Counted from the stretch's first letter, positions 24,770 to 33,932 are shown. The stretch is DNA of 64,000 bases from Lacrimispora sp. BS-2 (GCF_040207125.1 NZ_CP157940.1:1736001-1800000), one strand, 5' to 3'. Notes: generated from the letters alone by a model not told the origin. Program-made: numbers and translations.

Positions 24770-26587
24770 TTAACTGGTATCCACTGGTAGACCAAATGCA
24801 CCAATGGAAATCCTGCTCATACTGTCAGCCATCTGACTCTGCATCAGTTCCATAGTCTCTATTCCGATGGACTCTGTAAAATCTTTGACCATAAACCCTG
24901 CTCCAAACCGGAATGAAGAAATGGTTTCATCTATCGTAATCTTTCCGTCCCAAGCCAAAGCTGCTGCCATGCCCTGTCCGCTGATTGAAGCAATGCAGCC
25001 ACCCGTTTCTATAGTTCCGCTTCCGCCTTCCATTCTCAGATACACATTGAACGTATTTGTGAAGTTCGGAATCAGATTTTCGATTGGATAATACAACGGC
25101 AGTACATGCTTTCCGCTGCCCCAGTTCTCTACCGGATAATGAGCTAGAATTTCTTCATCGTTGAATTCGTACTTCACAAATGCCACAGCTTTCTCGTCTG
25201 CTGAAAACGTGACCGGCAGTTCTACATGTACGGATATATCTTGAGTGGTTTCCATTCCATCTTCCCCCTGTACTGGAATGGGAACCAAAATGGTTCCTGC
25301 TGCCGTTCCGATATGCTCCTTGATATCCGCTATTACATCTACCAGAACTATAGCAAAAAACTGCACATGGGTTTCCTCTGCCGCCGCAAACTCAATACTG
25401 ATAATCTTCACACTTGTATCATTCATCGTATACTTAGAAGCATTGGTAAAGGTATGAATTCCTATCTTCCCCGCTACAATCTGGTTCAGCAGTCCGGAAA
25501 TGTTCTTGTCATTCTTAGACTTTGCCTGCGCCAGTCTTGGGTTCTTCCCTGCGCATTTCAGGGAGTGTTTTCCGTTGATTTTTACCTGATATCCGGTGAC
25601 GCAGGCTAACTGATTTTCATCTGCATGACCGCCTGAGAACACCAGCACATCTCCCAAATCCAGTGCCGGATTGCCGATGGTATCTGAATCAAAAGGTACA
25701 TAGCGGATAATAGACAGATCTGTAAGTATATTTTCCAGCAGTGTCTTTCTTGTTTCAACCAATCCAAACTGCAAAAGCGGATTCACGCCAAGGTTCATAG
25801 TTAAACCATCGTCCGACTCCAATGCGTAATACTCGGAAATCTGCGTCTTGATATTGGTGGAACTAACGGCGGTATACCGGGTAATAAAATCAGAGAAGCT
25901 GCTGGAAAACCGTTGCCTGTCAGAAACCGTCATCACGGGCTGATTCCCATACTTACGAAGCTCCAGCTTTCCTTCCCGGTTAATGCAGAAGAACCCGCCA
26001 AGCACCTGTCCCACATAGAACAGCACATCCCGGTATGTTTCAATGTCATTCTCCGTATAAACCGACAGCAGCTCTGATCCATTGGGCATGGCTTCTATCT
26101 CTGCCTGGGTGTGTACCAGTTCCACGTTACATGCTTTACAGCACAAAGCCAGAAACGCATAGGCATTCCCTGCCGTTTCAAATCCATTAAAGCTTTTCTC
26201 AAACCGGAGCATGTAATCATATGCCTTGATTTCCAAACAGCGTATGGTGCGGTTTGCCTCACTGATTTCAAAGATTCCCATAGGGACTTCCTCGTACACA
26301 CCATCGGTCACTTCCAGGCGAAAATTCATTCTTATTTCCGCCCCTTCCAAAGTATAGCGGTCAATCCCGGAAAGCAACGTGATTCCCAGTTCTGCGGCAT
26401 ATACCGTTCCAATTTCTATCTCTGTACTTCCACAGCATTGACTGGTAATATACCCGGAACCTTTGACAATGTCCTCACTGCTAAAGGTATATTCCATTCC
26501 TGCTTTTGTGGTAATTTTCCCAGTCCAGCAGAACTTCCGGGTGTTCTCCTGCACCGCTTGTAAAAAGGCTTTGCTTACCGGATACAT
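24770..26587 (-). CDS. Siphovirus tail-associated (baseplate hub-like) protein
   Basis: A 605-residue protein. The N-terminal half (MYPVSKAFLQAVQENTRKF ..., GSGYITSQCCGSTEIEIGTV ..., MGIFEISEANRTIRCLEIKAYDYM) has the strand pattern of phage tail hub proteins that cap the tail tube. The C-terminal 250 residues are a separate beta-rich region ending with FRFGAGFMVKDF. It follows the distal tail gene and overlaps the leader of the next gene, as expected for the tip module of a long-tailed phage. Confidence 0.75.
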   Translation of the reverse strand: MYPVSKAFLQAVQENTRKFCWTGKITTKAGMEYTFSSEDIVKGSGYITSQCCGSTEIEIGTVYAAELGITLLSGIDRYTLEGAEIRMNFRLEVTDGVYEEVPMGIFEISEANRTIRCLEIKAYDYMLRFEKSFNGFETAGNAYAFLALCCKACNVELVHTQAEIEAMPNGSELLSVYTENDIETYRDVLFYVGQVLGGFFCINREGKLELRKYGNQPVMTVSDRQRFSSSFSDFITRYTAVSSTNIKTQISEYYALESDDGLTMNLGVNPLLQFGLVETRKTLLENILTDLSIIRYVPFDSDTIGNPALDLGDVLVFSGGHADENQLACVTGYQVKINGKHSLKCAGKNPRLAQAKSKNDKNISGLLNQIVAGKIGIHTFTNASKYTMNDTSVKIISIEFAAAEETHVQFFAIVLVDVIADIKEHIGTAAGTILVPIPVQGEDGMETTQDISVHVELPVTFSADEKAVAFVKYEFNDEEILAHYPVENWGSGKHVLPLYYPIENLIPNFTNTFNVYLRMEGGSGTIETGGCIASISGQGMAAALAWDGKITIDETISSFRFGAGFMVKDFTESIGIETMELMQSQMADSMSRISIGAFGLPVDTS

Positions 26588-26602
26588 GAAACACCACCTT
26601 CC

Positions 26603-26965
26603 TTAGAATTCCCGCAGTGTAAAGGACACCGTCCATAAGCCTTTGTAGGAAGTGTCTTTCACCAGGCTTGCTTTATAGCCCTCTATATACATCTCTGTTT
26701 GACGGATATCCAGTGTTTCTGTATCAAAATACTCCACGATTATCTTGGACTTCCTGCGAAATTCCGCCATGGCCTTTACCCACTTGGGACTTAAGGAAAA
26801 GGAAACCGGAATGGTTACCACCCCGCTCCTCACCACATCCCTTTGCGTGGTTCCGGCTTCCGTTTCCCCTCCGGTATCCGCCTCCACATCAGACAGTTCC
26901 ACTTCATAGGAATCCGGCATGGGAAGCGGTACACTGTCAAAGGCCAGATATTGAATGAATGCCAT
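26603..26965 (-). CDS. Distal tail / tail component protein
   Basis: A 120-residue beta-rich protein (AFDSVPLPMPDSYEVELSDV ..., ETLDIRQTEMYIEGYKASLV, YKGLWTVSFTLREF) situated between the tape measure and the hub. Position and length fit a small tail component or distal tail adaptor of siphoviruses. It starts 3 bases after the tape measure stop. Confidence 0.7.
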   Translation of the reverse strand: MAFIQYLAFDSVPLPMPDSYEVELSDVEADTGGETEAGTTQRDVVRSGVVTIPVSFSLSPKWVKAMAEFRRKSKIIVEYFDTETLDIRQTEMYIEGYKASLVKDTSYKGLWTVSFTLREF

Positions 26966-26967
26966 AT

Positions 26968-29811
26968 TTACCGCCCTCCTGATCTGAGATTCTGCCTGTT
27001 CTGTGCATTGATCACAACTTCATCCAGCAAAGTACTGCCAAGGTACACCGGGATAATGATGGTTTCCGCACCGTCCATAGTGATTCTGCTTACCGAATCC
27101 TTAATGCCAGAAAGCGAGTGACTGATGGAATTAGTAGATGCCGCCTGCTGTGCCATCATATCTGCAGTATGCACCTGCGGGCTGACCACCATATCGGAAG
27201 CCACGCCTTTCACGGCGTTTTCCACTAACCCCCGGCTCTTTTCAATGCCCTTTGCCAACCCCGCCATGAAATCCGGCATCCAGGATTCGTATTCCGTAAG
27301 CGGTCCTTCGTCCGGAACGGAGAAATGGAGGAATGCCGCAATCTTGTCTGCTATGCTCTTGACCGCATCCACTACATTTCCAACAGCATTACGGATACCG
27401 TCTGCGATTCCATTGACAATATCCACACCCCAGTTCCAGGCGCTGGATGCAAGTCCCTTGATATATCCGACCGCTTTCTCAAATCCATTCTTTATGGCAT
27501 TATATACGTTACCCATGGAACTGCTGATGCCGTTTACGATGTTATTGAAAATATTTGTAACAGCGGTTTTGATGGCATTCAGCACCGTAGATACCGTATT
27601 CTTCACAGAATTCCAGGCTGTACTTACCACGTTCTGTACCGTACTCATGACCGTGGATATTACATTTTTAATACCATTCCATACCGAAGAAACGATGTTC
27701 TGAATCGCATTCAGAACGGTGGTAATGACTATCTGGATCGTATTCCATGCCGTAGTAAGGAATGTCTGCACCGCCGTAACTACCGTTGTGACCACTGTCT
27801 TGATGGCATTCCAAACCGTAGTGACAATGGTCTGGATTGCTGTCAGCACTGTGGTGATGATGGTCTTATAAATGTTGAAGTAGGTAGTGACAATAGTTGA
27901 AATTACCGTCAACACGGTTTGGAACAGGTTCTTGATACCTCCCCACAAAGCGGAGAAAAATGTGGCAACCCCATTCCAGATGGTCTGTGCCGCCGTGGAA
28001 ATTCCTGTCCAGATGGTAGAGAAGAACTGGGAAATCGCTGTCCATGCCGCACTGGCTGTCTGCTGAATGCTCTCCCACAGTCCGGTAAAGAACTCCTTTA
28101 TCGCATTCCAGATGCTGATGCACGCAGCCTTAATTTCATCCCAGTGAGCAATCAATAACTTGCCAATGGCAATCACTGCCACTATCACAGCGATAATAGC
28201 CAGGATTGGTACACCCACACTGGCAATGACCGGAATCAAAGCAGAAATGGCAGGTGCTATCATACCGACCACACTCATTACTGCACTGATTCCCGTGGCA
28301 ATCTTACCTATGATAATCAGTACCGGACCGACAGCCGCCACAATACCTGCAATGATTACAATCATCTTTTTGGTACCATCTGACAGCCCGGAAAACCATG
28401 TGGTGAATGCCTGCATTTTCTCCGCCAGTACCATAATGATCGGAGCCAGTACACTCATAATGGCAGAACCCAGTTCAATGGCTGTGTTCTTTAACTGGTT
28501 TAAAGCCTTCTGGATGGTATATGAATTGGTGTTCAGTTTTCCGAAAGCCGTCTCTGTTGCTCCTGTAGAATTATGCATTTCTACCAATGTTTCATTAAAA
28601 GTTGCAGCACTGTCACCAAGCAGAATCAGTCCAGCTTTCCCAGCTTCTGTACTTCCCCATAAATCACTAAATGCCAGCCCCTGTTCCTTTGCACTATCAG
28701 AAATAATCTGCAGCACGTCAGAAAGACTGGCTCCCTCCTGCATAAGTTCCAGAAAGGATTTTCCGGTTTTCTCTTTTAAGGTATCTGACACCTTTGTACC
28801 AGACTTGCCAAGTTCATTAAGCATGGAATTCATGTAGGTGGTGGATTCGGCAGTTGCAACACCGTTGGAAGTCATAATCGCATATCCTGCCCCCACCTGT
28901 TCCAATGCTACACCATTGGCTTTCGCAGTAGGAATAATTTTTCCCATGGAAGAGGACAATTCCCCCACTGTGGTTTTACCAAGATCCTGTGTCTTAATCA
29001 GCACATCGGATACCCTGGTTACCTCGGATGCCTCAAGACCATAAGCATTCATTATGGTAGTAAGAACATCCAAAGCATTTCCAGCTTCTGCAAACCCAGC
29101 TCTTGCCAGTTTGGTTGAATTGGAAACGAAATTAACCGCATCTCCAGTCTTCTGCCCTGACGAAATCGCATCATACACGTTGTTGGCAATTTCCGCGGAA
29201 CTAATACCCGTCTGGTTGGATAAGTCTATGATTGCCTTTTCCAGTTCCGAGAGAGGAACTTCCGTAGTATCCGCAATGGTATTAACTTTCGCCATAGCGT
29301 CTTCAAAGTCCATTGCCATCTTTGCCGAAGCCCCGCCGGCTGCAGTGATAGCTGCAGTAACCGGGAGCAGCTTCTTTCCGGCGGAAGTGGCAGCATCCCC
29401 GAACTTTCCAATCTTCTCTGCTGCCTGTGTAAACCCTGACAGGGAGGTATTCGTTTCCTTTGCCTGTTTTTCAAGATCTTTTAAGTTCTGCTCTGTTTCG
29501 ATGATTTCCCTTTGCAGAGCATCGTACTGATCTTTGGTAATCTGGCCATGCTCAAACTGCTGCTGTACCTGCTGCTGGGCTGTTCTTAACGCCTCAAGCT
29601 TCTCTTTCGTTTCTCCGATGGCATTCTTTAAAAGTCTCTGCTTCTGTGCCAACAATTCCGTATTGTGCGGATCCAGCTTTAAAAGTTTCTCCACATCCTT
29701 TAGCTGGAACTGTGTGTTGCGGATTTCCGAATTGACACCCTTTAATGCAGTTGTAAGTTTGGTGGTATCTCCGCCGATTTCCACCGTAATCCCCTGTATG
29801 CGGTTGGCCAT
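26968..29811 (-). CDS. Tail tape measure protein
   Basis: Sets tail length and helps DNA pass into the cell. It has 947 residues from ATG 29811 (GGGAGGGG upstream; the frame opens at 29853). Features in order: MANRIQGITVEIGGDTTKL start with a coiled coil, the TP901 core (DFEDAMAKVNTIADTTEV), a central block of hydrophobic segments (IVIIAGIVAAVGPVLIIIGK and following), six 22-residue Trp/Thr/Val repeats, and a C-terminal SVPDEGPLTEYESWMPDFM block shared by many of these proteins. The sequence fully fits the tail order. Confidence 0.95.
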   Translation of the reverse strand: MANRIQGITVEIGGDTTKLTTALKGVNSEIRNTQFQLKDVEKLLKLDPHNTELLAQKQRLLKNAIGETKEKLEALRTAQQQVQQQFEHGQITKDQYDALQREIIETEQNLKDLEKQAKETNTSLSGFTQAAEKIGKFGDAATSAGKKLLPVTAAITAAGGASAKMAMDFEDAMAKVNTIADTTEVPLSELEKAIIDLSNQTGISSAEIANNVYDAISSGQKTGDAVNFVSNSTKLARAGFAEAGNALDVLTTIMNAYGLEASEVTRVSDVLIKTQDLGKTTVGELSSSMGKIIPTAKANGVALEQVGAGYAIMTSNGVATAESTTYMNSMLNELGKSGTKVSDTLKEKTGKSFLELMQEGASLSDVLQIISDSAKEQGLAFSDLWGSTEAGKAGLILLGDSAATFNETLVEMHNSTGATETAFGKLNTNSYTIQKALNQLKNTAIELGSAIMSVLAPIIMVLAEKMQAFTTWFSGLSDGTKKMIVIIAGIVAAVGPVLIIIGKIATGISAVMSVVGMIAPAISALIPVIASVGVPILAIIAVIVAVIAIGKLLIAHWDEIKAACISIWNAIKEFFTGLWESIQQTASAAWTAISQFFSTIWTGISTAAQTIWNGVATFFSALWGGIKNLFQTVLTVISTIVTTYFNIYKTIITTVLTAIQTIVTTVWNAIKTVVTTVVTAVQTFLTTAWNTIQIVITTVLNAIQNIVSSVWNGIKNVISTVMSTVQNVVSTAWNSVKNTVSTVLNAIKTAVTNIFNNIVNGISSSMGNVYNAIKNGFEKAVGYIKGLASSAWNWGVDIVNGIADGIRNAVGNVVDAVKSIADKIAAFLHFSVPDEGPLTEYESWMPDFMAGLAKGIEKSRGLVENAVKGVASDMVVSPQVHTADMMAQQAASTNSISHSLSGIKDSVSRITMDGAETIIIPVYLGSTLLDEVVINAQNRQNLRSGGR
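27514..27909 (-). repeat. Six 66-bp repeats in the tape measure gene
   Basis: Six in-phase units of 66 bases encode 22-residue repeats of the type (T/N)AIQTIVTTVWNAIKTVVTTV with a Trp or Phe at position 11. The units begin, going downstream on the minus strand, at 27909, 27843, 27777, 27711, 27645 and 27579. The copies are diverged at DNA level. Repeat number would scale tail length. Confidence 0.85.
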
Positions 29812-29839
29812 TGGATACCCCTCCCTTACGTTTGAACAG

Positions 29840-29862
29840 AAAAAAAGAGCCAATTAAGGCTC
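29840..29862 (-). terminator. Terminator-like hairpin before the tape measure gene
   Basis: On the minus strand GAGCC-TTAATT-GGCTC is followed by seven T. It lies 30 bases before the tape measure start, in the same direction as the late genes. Confidence 0.6.
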
Positions 29863-29875
29863 ACAATGCATAGAA

Positions 29876-29904
29876 AAGACACCTGCCATTTCTGACAGAT
29901 GCCT
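29876..29904 (-). terminator. Second hairpin with GAAA tetraloop before the tape measure gene
   Basis: On the minus strand AGGCATCTGTCA-GAAA-TGGCAGGTGTCT forms 12 pairs (three G-T) closed by a GNRA loop, then TTTTC. Together with the next hairpin it makes a double barrier between the inserted AT-rich genes and the tape measure gene. Confidence 0.65.
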
Positions 29905-29959
29905 ATGTATTTACTATTCTTTTTTACTGTTCCAATTGGTCTATTTACTACTCTGGAAT

Positions 29960-30397
29960 TTATCGCTCACTCATATACTTGTTGATTTCATCAGAAGATA
30001 ATTTTCGTACTTCTGTAGAAGTATATTCTTTATACTCTCCTACAGCGAATATAGGTACCATTTGTTTACAAATTTTATCTTTATTTTTAGTTAAAAACAG
30101 CTGTAAATCCTCATTCTTTGCAAAAATTTTATAAGAAATTCTTCCCTTATTGCTTACGATTTCATAAATACCACATGATTTTTTCATCGTATAATCTGCT
30201 GTCCGCATATAAAGTTTTGCAATTTCTAATGTCTTGAAAGGAAAATTCCACCTTTGCAGACCTCTTTGTGGGTCATGCTCAATACATATACAACGCCCAC
30301 AAGTTCCACAAATATATTGAGTATGGTTTTGCAAACAATCTAACGGCTTGAGCAGCGGTGTTATTCTATTTTCATCAACGTAACATTCTTCACACAT
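29960..30397 (-). CDS. Cys-rich putative zinc-binding protein (late-operon insert)
   Basis: A 145-residue protein not recognised. The N-terminal 50 residues carry CEECYV, CLQNH, CGTCGRCICIEHD, a zinc-finger-like spacing. The rest is mixed alpha/beta (YEIVSNKGRISYKIFAKNEDLQLFL). The start at 30397 follows AGGAGTGACCATTT. It is AT-rich and lies between the tail chaperone and tape measure genes, where siphoviruses normally have nothing else. It is therefore likely cargo rather than a structural gene. Confidence 0.6.
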   Translation of the reverse strand: MCEECYVDENRITPLLKPLDCLQNHTQYICGTCGRCICIEHDPQRGLQRWNFPFKTLEIAKLYMRTADYTMKKSCGIYEIVSNKGRISYKIFAKNEDLQLFLTKNKDKICKQMVPIFAVGEYKEYTSTEVRKLSSDEINKYMSER

Positions 30398-30467
30398 ATA
30401 AATGGTCACTCCTATACAACTACTAGCTTTTATGAGTTAATCATCTTGACAAACTGATTTGTTCATT

Positions 30468-31082
30468 TTATGAACATCTCTCAAATACCTCCTTTTGTAT
30501 TTTGAGATAGTGTTGCAAACTACTAATTTCATTTTCTTTATCATAATCATCTTCTACCATTTCAAAGGCATTTGCCTCTGCAAATTTTATTGTATACTTT
30601 CTTACCATAACAAGTAACAGGCTAACATTTTCTATCGAAAATGTTATATTGATATTTCCGTTCTCATGGTTCTTCTTTATTTCTTCCAATGCAATCAATA
30701 CCCTGTCTATTTTTTCTTCATTAACGGCACCGTTTCTGATTGATTCAACATACTCCAAAAATGATTCATTAAAATCTACTACACATTTTGGAATCTTTAC
30801 ATCCTCATTTTTCTTGTTTCTAATAACAACATAGGTTACGCCTGCTGCTACAGCAGTAACAATTACAGTCCCAATGAGAAAGTATTTATTCTTTTTGGCA
30901 AACTCCATAATTTGGTTTTTACTAGCATTGTTATCTGCTTTAAATACTGATGTTTCCTTCAAATGTTTTACAATATGTCCTGCCTTATTTCGAACCACAC
31001 CACCAAATCTTATCAAGGTTCCATTATCAATTCCTTGTTGTATTACTGGTGGTATTTCAAATGTAATTTGTTCCACTGCCAT
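30468..31082 (-). CDS. Single-pass membrane protein of unknown function (late-operon insert)
   Basis: A 204-residue protein: N-terminal basic domain (VIQQGIDNGTLIRFGGVVRN, AGHIVKHLK), one membrane helix near 75-95 (YFLIGTVIVTAVAAGVTYVV), then a helical cytoplasmic or external domain. Start at 31082 behind GGAGATATATT. AT-rich like its two neighbours. A membrane-anchored product in a late phage operon could alter the cell surface or exclude other phages, but nothing in the sequence proves this. Confidence 0.6.
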   Translation of the reverse strand: MAVEQITFEIPPVIQQGIDNGTLIRFGGVVRNKAGHIVKHLKETSVFKADNNASKNQIMEFAKKNKYFLIGTVIVTAVAAGVTYVVIRNKKNEDVKIPKCVVDFNESFLEYVESIRNGAVNEEKIDRVLIALEEIKKNHENGNINITFSIENVSLLLVMVRKYTIKFAEANAFEMVEDDYDKENEISSLQHYLKIQKEVFERCS

Positions 31083-31116
31083 AATATATCTCCTCTACAA
31101 CATCAAACTTACTAAA

Positions 31117-31590
31117 TTAACTTTCACAAAGTCCAAACGTTTTCACTAAACATGCCTCTATATCTAGAGCCTCTTTTTCACTTATCTTTTTTTCTTCCGA
31201 AATTGTTTTAATGATTAATATTTCTTCATGCCACCAGTTTTTATCATTGTCGTGTAACCATTTTTTTGCTTTGCCTTTATCTGGATACTCACAAAATTTA
31301 ACATCACTCTTATAATTTACTTTTTTTGAACCGCTTTTTCCAGCAACCAGTGCATATTTGTTATTGTCATCGTCCAAATAAAACTTAACATATGCAAAGT
31401 AATATAAATTTTTAATATCCAATGAATCTTCAAATAAACGTCTTTTTCCACGCCCCCATCTATTTTTATCTTGTTCAAGAAATGTATTACAAATTTCGAT
31501 TCTACCTTTATATTTTCCGGAATTTTCTAACTCTCTAAGGATATCATCCATGTCTATTTTAAAATTTTTTTTTACATTTTCACTAATCAC
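31117..31590 (-). CDS. Possible GIY-YIG-like nuclease (late-operon insert)
   Basis: A 157-residue protein. After a 50-residue lead, NLYYFAYVKFYLDDDNNKYALVAGKSGS resembles the paired Tyr strands and glycine turn of GIY-YIG nucleases, and EKEALDIEACLVKTFGLCES near the end has the expected catalytic Glu in a helix. The Arg of the family is not clear. It lies first in the AT-rich trio after the tail chaperone gene. The fold call is tentative, based on motif spacing alone. Confidence 0.45.
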   Translation of the reverse strand: MISENVKKNFKIDMDDILRELENSGKYKGRIEICNTFLEQDKNRWGRGKRRLFEDSLDIKNLYYFAYVKFYLDDDNNKYALVAGKSGSKKVNYKSDVKFCEYPDKGKAKKWLHDNDKNWWHEEILIIKTISEEKKISEKEALDIEACLVKTFGLCES

Positions 31591-31681
31591 ATAGATTACC
31601 TCTAAGTTCTAAGTTATCGCTGAACTCGCCAGCCATTTCTGCACTAAGTATAACAAGAAACGGCTGGCATATCAACGTAAT

Positions 31682-31875
31682 TCAGAACAGATCCATATCC
31701 TCCTGCGTTGCCACTTCCGCAAACTTGCATTCATCATTTCTGCTCTCCGCATACATGTCATTAATCAGTCCGATGGAAAGCAGTTCTAGATCCTGTATAG
31801 AAAGCCCCAACTGCACACACCGCAGGAGGAACAGCGGTGTTGTCATTTCACGCTCTGTTGGGCGAAGTTTTTTTT
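31682..31875 (-). CDS. Frameshifted gpT-like part of the tail assembly chaperone
   Basis: The gpG-like frame ends just after GCTAAAAAAAACTTC. Slipping one base back on the A8 run (31868-31875) continues as KLRPTEREMTTPLFLLRCVQ and ends DECKFAEVATQEDMDLF at a TGA (31682-31684). The ending ATQxDxDxF is typical of gpGT fusion tails. This short frame has no start of its own, which fits production only as a -1 frameshift product that bridges tape measure and tail tube during assembly. Confidence 0.8.
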
Positions 31876-32220
31876 AGCCTCCACATCTGTCTGCACATTC
31901 AATCCCCACAGCTCTATCAGCTTCGGAAGCACCTGGTAAATGGAAAATGTATTAAATCCATCCAACCATTCCTCCGGCGTGTCGGGAATGGAACCCTCTG
32001 CATGTTTCGCCATCACAAACGCAATGTTCTCAAACATCTCCAAGGAAAACAGGTCAAGCCCGGACTCCCCTTCTTCCGAACCATTTACGCTCTGCTCCAA
32101 CGCCCGCAAATCCTTATAAATATCCCTCTGGAACTTCAAACGGTAAATCCGTGGAATTGCCGCTGACGCTTTAAATAAAACATTCTTTCCATCAATCTCA
32201 ATTGTCCTGATAATGCTCAT
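31843..32220 (-). CDS. Tail assembly chaperone (gpG-like)
   Basis: A 125-residue protein (MSIIRTIEIDGKNVLFKASA..., FENIAFVMAKHAEGSIPDTP, WLDGF) placed between the major tail protein and, after the inserted trio, the tape measure. It matches the G position of the lambda-type G/GT pair. Its last codons contain the slippery A-run that feeds the GT product. It coats the tape measure protein during tail polymerisation and is absent from the mature virion in known systems. Confidence 0.82.
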   Translation of the reverse strand: MSIIRTIEIDGKNVLFKASAAIPRIYRLKFQRDIYKDLRALEQSVNGSEEGESGLDLFSLEMFENIAFVMAKHAEGSIPDTPEEWLDGFNTFSIYQVLPKLIELWGLNVQTDVEAKKNFAQQSVK

Positions 32221-32235
32221 GTCCTTTCCTGCCTC

Positions 32236-32895
32236 CTATGATTTTTTTGTATCTGTTTCTTTCTCTGCTGTTGCTGCCACTGTCCTACTTATGGCCGGTG
32301 CTGAAAGTGCAGATGCCTGTGCCGCTTGCACCGCCGGAGTACTTGCGGGCATATACACCGACTCATACCACTTATCGTACGCAGCCTGAGCGGTGGCATC
32401 ACCAGTCTTTGCCTTCACATACCCGCTTGCCAATGGTCTTGCTTTAATGGTCAGCGTTTCTGTCTGCACTTCTTTGGATTCTTCATTGCTCTTTGACTCA
32501 ATCTTTGGCCTGGAGGCAGAACAGTTATACAGCACATGACGGATTTTCTTCACGTCCCCATCAAACTCAAAGAGCAGGGCAAAGCTGCCTGTCTCCGAAT
32601 TGCAGTTTTCCACCAGCACCTTGTTGGCATCTGCTTCTTCCTTTAAAATGTCCGTGCGGAAGGACTCTGGAATCATAGCAAGCTCCAGATCCCCGTCATA
32701 GCCCATATTGTTATTAATAATGTAATACTCAATGCCATCTGCATAAAAGGATTCCGGCTCTCCGTTGGGATCCAGGCTGATGGACACTGCTCCCGGAAGT
32801 GCCGCCGGAGTCCCAAAGGTACTCGTCCCATTTTCTCCTGCCTTAATCGGTGCATAATGGGCATTGCACAGATTGAACTTCACTTTATTTCCCAC
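32236..32895 (-). CDS. Major tail tube protein
   Basis: A 219-residue protein of the phi13-type major tail family: KVKFNLCNAHYAPI, GAVSISLDPNGEPESFYADG, YYIINNNMGYDGDLELAMIP, and a beta domain. The C-terminal 50 residues (Ala/Thr-rich, PASTPAVQAAQASALSAP...) look like an added flexible or displayed tail. It forms the hexameric rings of the tail tube. Position after the tail terminator gene is standard. Confidence 0.9.
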   Translation of the reverse strand: MGNKVKFNLCNAHYAPIKAGENGTSTFGTPAALPGAVSISLDPNGEPESFYADGIEYYIINNNMGYDGDLELAMIPESFRTDILKEEADANKVLVENCNSETGSFALLFEFDGDVKKIRHVLYNCSASRPKIESKSNEESKEVQTETLTIKARPLASGYVKAKTGDATAQAAYDKWYESVYMPASTPAVQAAQASALSAPAISRTVAATAEKETDTKKS

Positions 32896-32898
32896 TCA

Positions 32899-33216
32899 CT
32901 AAACCTCCATTTCATACAGTACCTCGTACAGATTTTCTGAATCAATCCATACTTCGCTTTTCCCATAAAAAATGCCATGCCTGGTAAGCACAGCCTCCAC
33001 CTGTTCTTCCAGTTCTATGGATTTCTCATCGGTATACAGTTCCAGATGCAGTCGATTCACTTTGAAATAAGTGATCCCGTCCGCCGCAAAATTGTTAGCG
33101 CCCGGATAAAGAAAGACTAAAAAGGGCGGCTCCGGGGACTGTCCTTCTACAAAATGGTCATAGGCAAAGGGTAGTCCTGTTTCCTCTGCCATTGCCACTA
33201 CCTGTTCATGGTTCAT
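32899..33216 (-). CDS. Tail terminator-like protein
   Basis: A 105-residue protein with a start overlapping the HK97 gp10-like gene by 4 bases and an end 3 bases before the tail tube gene. Sequence (PFAYDHFVEGQSPEPPFLVF, FKVNRLHLELYTDEKSIELE) fits the tail completion/terminator family, which stops tail growth and joins tail to head. Confidence 0.75.
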   Translation of the reverse strand: MNHEQVVAMAEETGLPFAYDHFVEGQSPEPPFLVFLYPGANNFAADGITYFKVNRLHLELYTDEKSIELEEQVEAVLTRHGIFYGKSEVWIDSENLYEVLYEMEV

Positions 33217-33596
33217 CCCGAAAGCCCCCTTTCGATTCTGGAAACCAGTTCTTCTTCTCCTCTCTGTTCCGCCGGAGCAATATGTGGAATGGCAGCCACC
33301 CGTCCGCCTCCCCGCTTTGCATGTCCATGTTCCAGAAGATGAGCTATCTGATACCTGTCACGGCTGTGTACTACCATGGTGAGGGAATTGGCATTCTCCT
33401 TTACCTTCTTCGTCGCCCAGCTTTTCTTGTATTTTCCGGTACGCACCGGGGCAATTTCCTGTATTTCTTTCTTCACAGACTTACTGGTTTCTGTGACACA
33501 CTCCTTCATTACTTCATTGGATAAATCCACATACTCCGCCATGGACTGGGCGATGGCATCTGCCATCTGATCCACGTTCAGCCTTTGTTCTGCCAT
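33213..33596 (-). CDS. HK97 gp10-like head-tail connector protein
   Basis: A 127-residue protein with the family signature APVRTGKYKKSW and the later HLLEHGHAKRGGGRV, seen across HK97 gp10-like proteins of tailed phages. Together with the upstream adaptor and downstream terminator it forms the neck module. Confidence 0.88.
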   Translation of the reverse strand: MAEQRLNVDQMADAIAQSMAEYVDLSNEVMKECVTETSKSVKKEIQEIAPVRTGKYKKSWATKKVKENANSLTMVVHSRDRYQIAHLLEHGHAKRGGGRVAAIPHIAPAEQRGEEELVSRIERGLSG

Positions 33597-33599
33597 ACC

Positions 33600-33932
33600 C
33601 TACCTCTTCCCTTTCTCCGCCCGCAGCTTAATGGTTTTCTTCTGGTACTGCATGAAATCCACGAAGGTGATATTATAAACTTCCCCTTTAAACACAATCC
33701 TGTATAAGGTGCTGTCCATAGATTCCAGTTCCCTGCAGTACCGAACAATAAAATAGAGGGAAGCCTCCTGGTTCACCTGTGCCGCCTCCCAGTATTCCCG
33801 GCCGGACAGGTTATTCACATAAGCGTGACAGGAATAGTAATCTTCCCACACGTTCTTCTGGTTTCCGGTCTTATCCTTCGTGATATTATTTTTCTGGATA
33901 AGGATACTCTCCCGCCACTGCCCGATCTTCAT
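33600..33932 (-). CDS. Phage head closure protein (SPP1 gp16-like)
   Basis: A 110-residue protein from ATG 33932 (MKIGQWRESILIQKN..., GREYWEAAQVNQEASLYFIV, YRIVFKGEVYNITFVDFMQY), a clear member of the head closure/head-tail adaptor family. Its start overlaps the previous stop as TGATG with GAGGTGTTC upstream. Confidence 0.9.
   Translation of the reverse strand: MKIGQWRESILIQKNNITKDKTGNQKNVWEDYYSCHAYVNNLSGREYWEAAQVNQEASLYFIVRYCRELESMDSTLYRIVFKGEVYNITFVDFMQYQKKTIKLRAEKGKR

Noticed and set aside
27514..27909. Regular 66-bp repeats considered as a CRISPR array
   Set aside because: The units are contiguous and in-frame within the tape measure coding sequence, with no spacers.
27125..29857. Several long plus-strand open frames opposite the tape measure gene
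   Set aside because: They arise from low-complexity repeats read backward and have no starts with ribosome sites.
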